Origin: an uncultured Helicobacteraceae bacterium
Lineage (GTDB): Bacteria > Campylobacterota > Campylobacteria > Campylobacterales > Helicobacteraceae
Length of the DNA stretch: 38,736 bases
Reading direction: 5' to 3'
NCBI GenBank assembly: GCA_934668765.1
Contig: CAKUOH010000021.1
Coordinates: forward strand, 1 to 38,736
The position numbers and the translations under genes are program-made. The notes beneath the pieces were generated by a model. The model made no database searches and was not told the DNA's origin. It saw only the letters and a program-made list of their open reading frames with translations. Shown piece by piece: positions 14,420-22,446 of this stretch (its first letter is position 1; every line of letters starts with the position of its first letter).

Positions 14420-15520
14420 ATGTCGCAAGATTCGCAAGGATTATTAGAAAAGTTAAAAGAGTTAGCAGAGAAAGTCGCAAAAGACAAGGCAAATATCAAA
14501 AACGAAGCGCAAACGCGCACAGGATTCGTAAATCCATTTTTAAAGGCTTTGGACTACAAATTAGATGATATTCGTATAATTGTGCCTGAATACGATGTGG
14601 GCGACAACAAAGACAAAAAGGTAGATTATGCGATTTTGCGAAACGGCAAACCGCTTGTGCTGATTGAAATAAAGCACCATCAAGAAGACTTGAATAAACA
14701 TACAAATCAATTAAAAAATTACTTTGCATTGTGTGCTGATTGTAGCTTTGCGATTTTGACTAATGGCTTGGAGTATCGATTTTTTAGCAATACGGAAAAA
14801 TTAAGGACTATGGATTCAGAGCCATTTATGGTGCTAAATCTTGAATCTACGCCTTTGGAATCTAGCCTAACTAACGAAAAATTAGAGATTTTAGAGCTTT
14901 TTAAACAAGCAAAATTATCAAGCAATCTTGCTAAGATTCGCACTAAGGCAAAGGCAATGTTAGAAAAAAACGCACAAAATGCGCTATGTGCGGATATAAA
15001 AGAATTTTTAGCAAAAGAGATAAATAAGCCTAGCGATGAGTTTGTGGGCTTTGTGCTAGATAAAAAATTCAAAGGCAGAAACACCGCACAAAAGATAAAG
15101 GAATTTCGGGCACATATAATCCGTGCGTGTAGCGAACTAATAAGCGATAAAGTCGATGAAAAAATTGCACAAAAAGAAGCACAAAATACCGAATCACAAG
15201 GCGATAGCAAGGAATTAAGCGAAGATGAGATTGGGGCATTTTATATCGTGCGCGGGATTTTAATGGAAAACCCAAAGGCAACCTTGCAAAATATCGTGCC
15301 ACGCGGGACGGCAAAGGCAAAGTATTTCTCCGCACTTTTGGAGGACAACAAAAATAAATGGATTTGCAGAATTTACCTTAAACACATAAACGATAAATAT
15401 TTGGCAGTCCCTGATAAGCGCGACAGCACGAAAGAACTGCGCTTTGAGATAAATAATCTTAGGGACATTTATAAATACAAAAACGAATTGTTAGAATCGC
15501 TAAAAATGCGATTGAAATAG
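14420..15520 (+). CDS. Stand-alone HsdR-N-type restriction nuclease-like protein
   Basis: The 366-residue protein has an N-terminal domain like the type I restriction subunit R nuclease. NEAQTRTGFVNPFLKALDY provides the first acidic helix. The PD-(D/E)XK core has D69 in KVDYAIL and E83-I-K85 in VLIEIKHH, and QLKNYF lies in the following helix. There is no helicase domain, which a true HsdR (about 1000 residues) would have. The C-terminal 100 residues contain KYFSALLEDNKNKWICRIYL, a small domain often seen in short HsdR-N-like proteins of phages and islands. No HsdM or HsdS lies nearby. Together with the divergent XRE regulator it looks like an independent nuclease unit, possibly defensive. 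Function is inference. Confidence 0.7.
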   Translation: MSQDSQGLLEKLKELAEKVAKDKANIKNEAQTRTGFVNPFLKALDYKLDDIRIIVPEYDVGDNKDKKVDYAILRNGKPLVLIEIKHHQEDLNKHTNQLKNYFALCADCSFAILTNGLEYRFFSNTEKLRTMDSEPFMVLNLESTPLESSLTNEKLEILELFKQAKLSSNLAKIRTKAKAMLEKNAQNALCADIKEFLAKEINKPSDEFVGFVLDKKFKGRNTAQKIKEFRAHIIRACSELISDKVDEKIAQKEAQNTESQGDSKELSEDEIGAFYIVRGILMENPKATLQNIVPRGTAKAKYFSALLEDNKNKWICRIYLKHINDKYLAVPDKRDSTKELRFEINNLRDIYKYKNELLESLKMRLK

Positions 15521-15542
15521 GGGCGAATCTTACCATTGAATC

Positions 15543-15855
15543 GTCATTGCGAGGGCGAATCGTAGATTTGCACAAAGCAATCCAAACAAAATCGTGCCAC
15601 ACGCCGCCATTGCGAGACTTGCTTGTAAGTCGTGGCAATCCAAAGGGCGCGAATCTAAAAGAAAATGAAAATAATGCCCCAAAAGCGAATCAATAAATTA
15701 TTTGCATTTAAAATCCCACAAATTCGCCCAAAGTAAGCAATTCTCATTTGATTTAAAAGTCATTAGTGGATTGTTTCGATTCGCGTTGCAAATCTCGCAA
15801 TGACGGGAGAATGGATTTTTGGATTGCTTCGGCTTTTTCAAAGCCTCGCAATGAC
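15543..15855. repeat. Four hairpin repeats in the gap after the nuclease gene
   Basis: 15543-15583 has core GCGAATC gta GATTTGC. 15606-15642 has GACTT ... AAGTC. 15768-15804 (minus) has GATTTGC aac GCGAATC. 15821-15855 (minus) has GGCTT tgaaa AAGCC. The first and third are near mirror images of the same stem. No gene is supported between 15521 and 15981. Confidence 0.8.
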
Positions 15856-15981
15856 GATAGCTTACACGAATCTACCATAATTTTCACACATAATTTCTCT
15901 CTTACCATTTTAAAAGGACAAAAAGTTGTCCCATTTTTTGATAAAATACGATTTGTATTTTTAAAAAAATGGAGGCAAAAA

Positions 15982-16722
15982 ATGAAAAATACAAAAGATT
16001 CACAAAATACATTTAAAATTGATTCGGCATTTGGCGCGTTGCAAGAGATTTTATATCAAGCAAAAATGCAGGACTTGGCGAGTCTGGCGCAGTTTTTTGG
16101 CTATGTGAAAATGGAGCGGTGTGAGCAAATCATAGCACGATTTTTGAGTGCGAAAACCCTGCGCGAGTGGCTCAAAATGGGGCATTACGATATGGTGCAT
16201 AGTAGCATTAGCTTTTTGGCAAAATGCGAGATGTTTGTGAATCCTGCGATTTTACGCGCCGAGATTGGCTTGGCTATGGCTGAAAATGAACGCGAAAACT
16301 TGCTAAATAAAGGATATATCCGCATAAAGACGGACTTTCGGCGACTTTCACAGCCCATTTTTGCACTAGCTTGGACGCAAAGCTGCCTTTATCTGCCTGT
16401 GCGCGCGGATAAAGATTGGATATATTTGAGCGATGATGAGCTATTAGCGCGGACGCAAAATCGCCTTGTAGCGCACTTTGTGAAGTGTAGTGGGCGCATT
16501 AGTGGCACTTGGGAGAGTAATATCACAGGCTATGAAATGGTGCTAAATGGGCGTAAAATCGACTTTGATACAAGCGGAGAGATTATCGCTGATTCGGCGA
16601 ATCCTAGTGCGAATCAAAGTGCAATTCCAAAAGACTCTGCGCCACAGATTAGCCTAAAAGTCGGCAAAACGGACATTACAAATCTTTTTAGATTTAAAGA
16701 AATAAACGGAGGCGGACAATGA
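15982..16722 (+). CDS. Unrecognised island protein
   Basis: The ATG at 15982 has a strong GGAGG ribosome-binding site and gives 246 residues. The frame is open further upstream, but that part is repeat sequence. The protein is soluble, with a helical N-terminal half (QEILYQAKMQDLASLAQFF, then repeated Lys/Arg-rich helices). The C-terminal third is beta-rich, with YLPVRADKDWIYLSDDELLA and KCSGRISGTWESNITGYE, and includes a short Asn/Ser/Ala-rich stretch. I recognise no family and see no catalytic motif. A TAAAAT -10 candidate lies about 35 bases upstream. Its stop overlaps an ATG (16719) with its own ribosome-binding site, so it was coupled to the next gene. Confidence 0.6.
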   Translation: MKNTKDSQNTFKIDSAFGALQEILYQAKMQDLASLAQFFGYVKMERCEQIIARFLSAKTLREWLKMGHYDMVHSSISFLAKCEMFVNPAILRAEIGLAMAENERENLLNKGYIRIKTDFRRLSQPIFALAWTQSCLYLPVRADKDWIYLSDDELLARTQNRLVAHFVKCSGRISGTWESNITGYEMVLNGRKIDFDTSGEIIADSANPSANQSAIPKDSAPQISLKVGKTDITNLFRFKEINGGGQ

Positions 16723-16776
16723 AAACAATGAAAAACCGCGCAGGATTGCCTAAAATATGATTGCCTAAAAGCCGTT

Positions 16777-17595
16777 TTGGGAGTTCGCATTTCCACCTAT
16801 TCACAGGCGCAATATGTCTATGGCATCCTGCGTAGTGTGGGAGTTAGCAGGGCGTTGCGCTTTGAAACTGCGCCAACGCTCACACAAACGCTATGCAATG
16901 TGCGCGAAGCAATCCGCACTCATCACGCAAAACTATGCAAAATAGGGCGCAGTGGCTTTGTGAAAGGCTATGAGCTGCATTTGCGATTGCTTGGCGAGAA
17001 TGTGCTATTTTTCGACACACAGGGCAATGAGCTAGATGATGACATTAACGAAATGCCTTATTATAATTTTAGTTTTGAGACGCTTTTTGGGGGTGTGGAT
17101 TCGTTTTTATGCCCGAATCTACCGCCAAATGCGAAGCGAAAATATATCCCGCGTGATGATGACTATCGCAAATGGCGCAGTAGTGGTGTGAAAATGGGCG
17201 CAATAAGCGTTACGCCAAAAGATGATAAGCCCTTGCGGAGCATTCTAAAAGCAAATGATAAAATCCGCTATGTCCTTGTAAATGGGCGTTTGAATGATGA
17301 GTGCGAGATTAGCTACCTAATCTATGCGCTTTGCAATGCGATGAATCTGTGTGAATTTTTATGTGATTTGGTGGCGCGATTCGCTCAAAAATATGTCCTT
17401 TATAGTGCGAATGGTGCGGATTTTGAGCGCGTGTATATGTCGGGGATTTTGCCAAATGAAAATTTATTTTGCGCGAATGTGTGGGATAAAAACGGCAATT
17501 TTAGCGCGAAAGATTATGAGCGGTTAAGGGCACATTTTGGGGATAAAAGTGCGGATTATAAAGTGGAGCATTTTGCGGGTAGATTTGGTGGATAA
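16777..17595 (+). CDS. Unrecognised island protein, probably frameshifted at its start
   Basis: The frame is open from 16732 to 17595. The only start inside it near the 5' end is TTG 16777, which has no ribosome-binding site and gives 272 residues. The well-placed ATG at 16719 (GGAGG at 16708-16712, overlapping the previous stop) is in another frame and stops after 13 codons. Removing one A from the A5 run at 16731-16735 would join them, giving MKTMKTAQDCLKYDCLKAVLG before the present start. The protein has no recognised domain. It has a run of short aromatic/hydrophobic segments, a conserved-looking NFSFETLFGGVDSF and a Cys-rich ISYLIYALCNAMNLCEFLCD helix. Probably a broken or slippage-regulated partner of the preceding gene. 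Confidence 0.5.
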   Translation: MGVRISTYSQAQYVYGILRSVGVSRALRFETAPTLTQTLCNVREAIRTHHAKLCKIGRSGFVKGYELHLRLLGENVLFFDTQGNELDDDINEMPYYNFSFETLFGGVDSFLCPNLPPNAKRKYIPRDDDYRKWRSSGVKMGAISVTPKDDKPLRSILKANDKIRYVLVNGRLNDECEISYLIYALCNAMNLCEFLCDLVARFAQKYVLYSANGADFERVYMSGILPNENLFCANVWDKNGNFSAKDYERLRAHFGDKSADYKVEHFAGRFGG

Positions 17596-17732
17596 ATGTT
17601 TGGGATTTGCTAGATTTGTGCGAATCTAATAATGTGAATCTATGCCAAATTGCACTAAAAATCAAAAATGCGGACAAGAATCTGTCCATTTTTTAGGCGA
17701 TAATCATAGCATTCAAATAAATGGGGGTAAAA

Positions 17733-18326
17733 ATGATATTTGACTTTTTAAAAAAGCGCAGGGCGCGAATCGAAGCAAAAAAGGAATCGTTGAAATTGCT
17801 AGATGAAAATACTGCAAAGATTGTGGCAAATCTAATCCGCATCGCCGTCATTGAGCGCGACAAAGAAGCAAGATTCGCCGTGTGGGAGAGTGAAATCGTA
17901 GCGTAGCTAAATGAGATTTATTCAAAATGCGAAAATCTAAATAGCAGCATTTCGCCCACTTCATATACAAGAAAACGACTGCGATTCAAAGACTATGTCT
18001 ATGTTTTAAGATACTTGCGAATTGGCGCAAAGCACGAGTTAGAAAACGAGGGCTTGGAAAATACTTGGGAGAGTGTGAATTTAGATGGGCTTACAATCAA
18101 AGAGCAAAGAGAGAAAATCCTAGCAATGTATCGCATAAAACCCAAAGAGATAAAGATTAGAAAATGGGAGCACAAAGAGTTGCACGAAGTCATATACAAC
18201 CTGCTAAAATAGGAATTTAAAGAGATGGTAAATGGCTATGGATTCTATTTTGGAATAGATGGCAAAAATCCATACTACCAAAAAATATTAGGCAATTCGA
18301 CAAATTTAATACGCGATAAACTATAA
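17733..18326 (+). pseudogene. Unrecognised gene interrupted by two in-frame TAG codons
   Basis: One continuous frame starts at ATG 17733 (GGGGG upstream) and ends with TAA at 18324-18326. It is broken only by TAG at 17904-17906 and TAG at 18210-18212; there is no frameshift in 198 codons. The first piece is a basic helix (FLKKRRARIEAKKESLKLL). The middle piece has RLRFKDYVYVLRYLRIGAKH and IRKWEHKELHEVIYNLLK. The last piece is EFKEMVNGYGFYFGIDGKN and further. Composition and codon use look the same on all three sides of the stops. I do not recognise the family. TAG is an ordinary stop for other genes here, so genome-wide recoding is ruled out and a recent pseudogene is the simplest reading. 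Confidence 0.55.
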
Positions 18327-18351
18327 TTTCGCTTTAATTTTAAATTAAAAA

Positions 18352-18867
18352 ATGATAGATTTACCAAAATTTTCATTACGAATCGAAGGACAAGGCGAGT
18401 ATTTGCAAGGCGCAAAATTCGCGTGGATATATAGCGTAAGGGGATTTGATGAAAATAAAAAATGCAAAGATTGTTTTAAACCTAAAAAAGAAGTAATCAC
18501 AGCATTTCACAAAAAAGTCAAAATAGGCAAAGAATATCCATTTAACGCCGATAACACCAAAGTGCCGATAAATCCAAAAATCAAAGGACACAATGGCGAA
18601 GTTCCACATTATTTGTGTATTGATTCCACAAATGGCAAAGATTATTTACATATTGGATTTATTTTTAAGCAAGGTAGCGAGATTTGGGGTAATTTCAAAG
18701 GGCAAACTATCATTATCAAAAATGCAAAAAACTTGCATTTTGATTTTAATACAATCGGTGGTGTTGGCGATAGCGTAGTGCGGAGAAAATATTCACATTT
18801 AGATGATTGCTTTACCGAATGCAGAAACTTTTGGTTTGGTGCGTATTTTTATGGCGATAAAATTTAA
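18352..18867 (+). CDS. Unrecognised small island protein
   Basis: This 171-residue soluble protein has Lys-rich, beta-type patterning (KFSLRIEGQGEY, KFAWIYSVRG, HYLCIDSTNG, KDYLHIGFIF) and ends with FWFGAYFYGDKI. One CKDC pair (residues about 37-40) is present. No signal peptide or membrane segment is seen. The ribosome-binding site is weak. The gene follows the TAG-interrupted gene by 25 bases and may share its transcript. I recognise no family. Confidence 0.5.
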   Translation: MIDLPKFSLRIEGQGEYLQGAKFAWIYSVRGFDENKKCKDCFKPKKEVITAFHKKVKIGKEYPFNADNTKVPINPKIKGHNGEVPHYLCIDSTNGKDYLHIGFIFKQGSEIWGNFKGQTIIIKNAKNLHFDFNTIGGVGDSVVRRKYSHLDDCFTECRNFWFGAYFYGDKI

Positions 18868-18898
18868 ATTCGCATAAGATTCAAAAAGTCGCCGATTT

Positions 18899-19002
18899 GG
18901 ATTGCTTGTTTTCACAAGGACTCGTAATGACAGAGTGGTGCGAATCTTGCATTTGATTCGTCATTTGCTTTGGCGAATCGCAGATTTACGCAAAGCAATC
19001 CA
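18899..19002. repeat. Two hairpin repeats before the DUF2779 gene
   Basis: 18899-18931 (minus) has core CTTGT gaaa ACAAG. 18960-19002 is degenerate, with GCGAATC ... GATTTaCGC. Confidence 0.7.
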
Positions 19003-19036
19003 AAGGGCGCGAATCTAATATTTTAAAAGGGCTAAA

Positions 19037-20530
19037 ATGAATCTCTCCAAATCACAATATTTGCGCGGCATCCAGTGCGAAAAGTCGCTGTGGCTTTATA
19101 AATATAAGCGCGAATTGCAAGATAGCCTGAGCTGTTCGCAGTTAGCAAGGTTTGGCAGTGGCGTTCGCGTGGGCACACTCGCGCTAAAACTATTTGATTG
19201 CAAGGATAAAATCGACTTTGATTCAAGTGATTTCACGCAAAAAATCGCCCAGACAGATTCGCTACTAAAAAATGGCGCAAAATCAATAGCAGAGGCGACT
19301 TTCGCGCACAATGGCATTTTGGCGATGATAGACATTTTGCAAATCACAGAGCAAGGGTTAATTATCAACGAAGTCAAAAGCAGCACTAGCATAAAGCCCG
19401 TGCATATCGATGATTTGGCGATTCAATACTTTGTGCTGTCAAATGCGGTGCGACAAATCGGGCTTAAAGTCATAGGCGCAAATTTGGTGCATATAAATAG
19501 GGATTATACAAGGCAGGGCGATTTGGAGCTAGAAAAGCTTTTTTGCAAAGTCGATTGCATTGAGTTAGTGATTGCAAAGCAAAGCGAAGTGGAGCAAAAT
19601 CTCACGCGTTTTTCGCAAATCTTAAATGATAGCGCAAATCCGCCACAAATCGCCATTGATTCGCATTGCGATAATCCATATCCTTGCGATTTTAAGGGCG
19701 TTTGCTTTGGTGCGATTCCAAAAGAAAATAGCGTTTTTAATATCGCGCGCCTTGATTCGCGCAAAAAATTCGCGCTCTATCATAGCGACATTGTAGATTT
19801 TAGCGATATACGGGATTTTAGCGCGTTTAATGACAAGCAGCGATTGCAGATTGAGTGCGCTTTGGAGCGCAAAGTGCATATCGACAAGGACGCAATTAAA
19901 GCCTTTTTAGCCACACTGCGCTATCCTATCTATCATTTGGATTTTGAGAGTTTCACGGAAGCCGTGCCTAGCTTTGATGGTGAGCATCCGTATATGCAAG
20001 TGCCATTTCAATACTCTTTGCATATCGATTATGGCGATTCGCGCTTGGAGCACATAGAGTTTTTGGCGGATTGTGAAGGCGACCCGCGTGGTGCTTTGGC
20101 AAAGTCGCTAGTGGAAAATATCCCGCAAGGTGCGTTTATTTTGGCGTATAATGCGAGTTTTGAAAAGGGTGTGATGAAACATTTAGGATTGATTTTCCCA
20201 CAATATGCGGAGATTTTGGATGGATTTGTCGCAAATACGGCGGATTTGATGATACCATTTGCGCAAAAATCCTACTATCACTACGATATGCAAGGCAGTT
20301 ATTCGATAAAGGCGGTGCTTCCTGCGCTTGTGCCAGAAATGGAGTGCGCGTATAAGGATTTGGATTTGATTCACAATGGAGGCGAGGCAATGGAGGTTTT
20401 CCCCAAATTGCGATTTATGGATAAATCCACACGCGAATCCTACCGCAACGCGCTTTTGGCATACTGCAAATTAGATACTTTGGCGATGGTAAAGGTAGTG
20501 GAGAAACTAAAAGAAATAGCAGATTTGTAA
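19037..20530 (+). CDS. DUF2779 protein: Cas4-like nuclease fused to DnaQ-like exonuclease
   Basis: The 497-residue protein combines two nuclease modules. Residues 1-230 resemble Cas4/AddB-type PD-(D/E)XK nucleases: Cys14 near the N-terminus (GIQCEKSLWLYKY), D99 in AMIDIL, E112-V-K114 in INEVKSST, and a trailing C211-x5-C217-x5-C223 group. These four cysteines would bind an iron-sulfur cluster. Residues 290-497 resemble a DEDD 3'-5' exonuclease, with YHLDFESF (D302, E304), AYNASFEKGVMKHL and YCKLDTLAMVKV. This architecture is DUF2779 (PF11074), of unknown biological role; DNA-end processing or defence is plausible. It has an AAAAGGG ribosome-binding site. It stands alone at the right end of the accessory island, with no cas1 or cas2 nearby. 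Confidence 0.8.
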   Translation: MNLSKSQYLRGIQCEKSLWLYKYKRELQDSLSCSQLARFGSGVRVGTLALKLFDCKDKIDFDSSDFTQKIAQTDSLLKNGAKSIAEATFAHNGILAMIDILQITEQGLIINEVKSSTSIKPVHIDDLAIQYFVLSNAVRQIGLKVIGANLVHINRDYTRQGDLELEKLFCKVDCIELVIAKQSEVEQNLTRFSQILNDSANPPQIAIDSHCDNPYPCDFKGVCFGAIPKENSVFNIARLDSRKKFALYHSDIVDFSDIRDFSAFNDKQRLQIECALERKVHIDKDAIKAFLATLRYPIYHLDFESFTEAVPSFDGEHPYMQVPFQYSLHIDYGDSRLEHIEFLADCEGDPRGALAKSLVENIPQGAFILAYNASFEKGVMKHLGLIFPQYAEILDGFVANTADLMIPFAQKSYYHYDMQGSYSIKAVLPALVPEMECAYKDLDLIHNGGEAMEVFPKLRFMDKSTRESYRNALLAYCKLDTLAMVKVVEKLKEIADL

Positions 20531-20553
20531 GGGCAAATCAAATATAAAACGCC

Positions 20554-20824
20554 GTCATACTGAGATTATCACACAACAAAGCAATCCATAAATCCCATAG
20601 ATTCTTCGCTACGCACAAAGTGCTACGCTCAGAATGACAAAATGGTGGATAATTCGTCATTGCGAAAAATGAGCATAAGCGAATTTTTGTGGCAATCCAC
20701 ACAAAAAATAGATTGCTTCGCCTTGCTATCGCAATGACTTGCAATGACGATTCGGCGTGGATTACTAAAAAAACTGCGCTTTGCTTGTTTTGCCACGACT
20801 TGCATTCGCAACTCTCACAATGAC
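20554..20824. repeat. Cluster of hairpin repeats, including an arm variant
   Basis: Copies are at 20656-20698 (AAAAAT/ATTTTT core), 20711-20748 (minus) and 20789-20824 (minus). At 20599-20638 (minus) the arms are GTCATTCTGAG and CGAAGAATCT with core GCAC ttt GTGC, so the outer stem changes from ATTGC/GCAAT to ATTCT/AGAAT. A degenerate piece lies at 20554-20587. No gene is supported between 20531 and 20869. Confidence 0.75.
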
Positions 20825-20869
20825 GAATTTTCAAAGATTCACGCAAATACGCGCAAAAGACAAACGCAC

Positions 20870-22288
20870 TTATAGCACCCTAAATTCATCGGGGTGGTCT
20901 AGCGCATATTTAAATTTCTCCATATCCACGCGCCTATCCCAAATACTTACCATTACGCACGCTACGACATTGCCACAGAGATTGCCTACGCTTCGCATTT
21001 CGCTTAAAAATTTATCGATGCCTAAAATCGCAGCCACGGTTACAGCGGGGATTAGGTGCGAACCATCGCCTGTGGTAAGGGCAGATAGCGTCCCAGCTAA
21101 CACGATAAATCCACTTCCTGTTACACCCACCGCGCCTTTGGAGCTTATCATTAGGATGATAATTAGCGTGATAGTCTGCTCAATGGTTATGGGAATATCA
21201 AATGCCTGTGATAGGAAAATCACCGCCAAACTCAAATAAATATTTGTCGCATCTAAATTAAAGCTATATCCCACAGGCACGATTAGCCCGACACTTGCCT
21301 TTTGAATCCCAGCCTTTTCTAGCTTTCGCATTAGCGGAGCAAGTGCGGTTTCACTCGAACTCGTGGCAAAAACCACCAGCACTTCCCTATAAACAAAGCG
21401 CATTAGTTTAAAAATATTGATTTTGCCAAGCAGACAGATTAGCCCAAGCACGATAAAAATAAATGCCAAAACCGCCGCTGCCATAGTGAGTAGCAACTGC
21501 GCCATTCCGCTAATGGACGCAAATCCAAACTTTGCGATTAAAAATGCCATCGCCCCAAATGTCGCTAATGGCGAATACCAAATAAGAATCGTTAGCACTT
21601 TGAAAAATGCTTCTTGAATCGACTCTAAATATTTCAACGCATTGTTTTTAAAATTTGGGCTTGTAAAGCTCAATATTATTGCCACGCATAACGCCATAAC
21701 AAGCACTTGCAAGATTCGCCCCTCCACAAATGGCGTAATAGGGTCGTGCGGAATGGCGGATTTTAGGATATGGATAATCTCTCCGCTTGGCGTGTGTGGC
21801 ATTTCTGCGCCTTGTGCGATATATCCTGCCACATCGCCTGAATCTAGCGATTCGACTTTCAAGTGCATTCCGTGTCCGGGCTTTATCACTTCGCCAAAAA
21901 CTACGCCTATTACAAGCGCAAATGTGCTAACGACTTCAAAATAAATTAGCGTTTTTAGTCCAAGAGAGCCTAGCGTTTTTAAATCTTCAAGTCGCACGAT
22001 TCCTGTGATAATCGTCAAAAATATAATAGGTCCCATTAAGAGTTTTAGCCCTTTGATAAATGGGTCAATCGTATATGCCTTGCTTGCCACGCTAAAATTA
22101 TGAAAAAATGTTATGATAGCGTTATTACTCGCACCTTCAGCAGAGTCATAAAAGCTCCCCGCGCTTCCAAATACAATGCCTAAAAATAGCCCTACAAATA
22201 CCCAAAATACAAGCGACTTTGTGATTTTTTTATCTACTTGCTTTTTTTTGTAGCCTTTTATCTCTACTTTTTTCGTCCTATCCGCCAT
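20870..22288 (-). CDS. Dicarboxylate/amino acid:cation symporter (SDF/DAACS family)
   Basis: This 472-residue inner-membrane transporter has about eight hydrophobic helices plus two re-entrant loops. The first re-entrant signature is ATSSSETALAPLMRKLEKAG (serine-rich hairpin). VGYSFNLDATNIYLSLAVIF is the TM7 motif; the usual NLDGT is NLDAT here. A second hairpin follows near ISSKGAVGVTGSGFIVLAGTL, then DKFLSEMRSVGNLCGN in TM8, with the cation/substrate residues. The family imports C4-dicarboxylates, glutamate or aspartate with Na+ or H+. Substrate is not certain; the TM8 sequence lacks an obvious Arg-D-NTGN glutamate pattern. It is transcribed alone; a TATAAT candidate lies about 60 bases upstream on the minus strand. 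Confidence 0.9.
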   Translation of the reverse strand: MADRTKKVEIKGYKKKQVDKKITKSLVFWVFVGLFLGIVFGSAGSFYDSAEGASNNAIITFFHNFSVASKAYTIDPFIKGLKLLMGPIIFLTIITGIVRLEDLKTLGSLGLKTLIYFEVVSTFALVIGVVFGEVIKPGHGMHLKVESLDSGDVAGYIAQGAEMPHTPSGEIIHILKSAIPHDPITPFVEGRILQVLVMALCVAIILSFTSPNFKNNALKYLESIQEAFFKVLTILIWYSPLATFGAMAFLIAKFGFASISGMAQLLLTMAAAVLAFIFIVLGLICLLGKINIFKLMRFVYREVLVVFATSSSETALAPLMRKLEKAGIQKASVGLIVPVGYSFNLDATNIYLSLAVIFLSQAFDIPITIEQTITLIIILMISSKGAVGVTGSGFIVLAGTLSALTTGDGSHLIPAVTVAAILGIDKFLSEMRSVGNLCGNVVACVMVSIWDRRVDMEKFKYALDHPDEFRVL

Positions 22289-22380
22289 TACACACGCCCT
22301 TAGTGATGATATTTTGCACTGCTATATATGAAAATCAAATTAAAATTATAGAATGTTTTTGCGAAAATATTACAAAAATT

Positions 22381-22422
22381 GTGATTTTTAGCGCAAAAAG
22401 CGCGAGGCTTTTGCAAAATCAC
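22381..22422 (-). terminator. Possible terminator after the outer-membrane protein gene
   Basis: Inverted repeat GTGATTTT ... AAAATCAC enclosing a second GC-rich stem, followed on the minus strand by a T-rich stretch (AATTTTTG). It lies about 25 bases after the stop codon of the barrel gene. Confidence 0.4.
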
Positions 22423-22446
22423 ATCAAGCAAATGCCACAATGAAAT

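Noticed and set aside
17733..18326. Genome-wide reassignment of TAG to an amino acid
   Set aside because: Several sound genes in the window (for example pgbA-like, waaA, comEA) end with TAG at the expected family length.
20538..20846. A 102-codon minus-strand open frame (and similar ones around 10521-10806)
   Set aside because: Also the product of hairpin repeats read through; the same peptide fragments recur in each repeat cluster.
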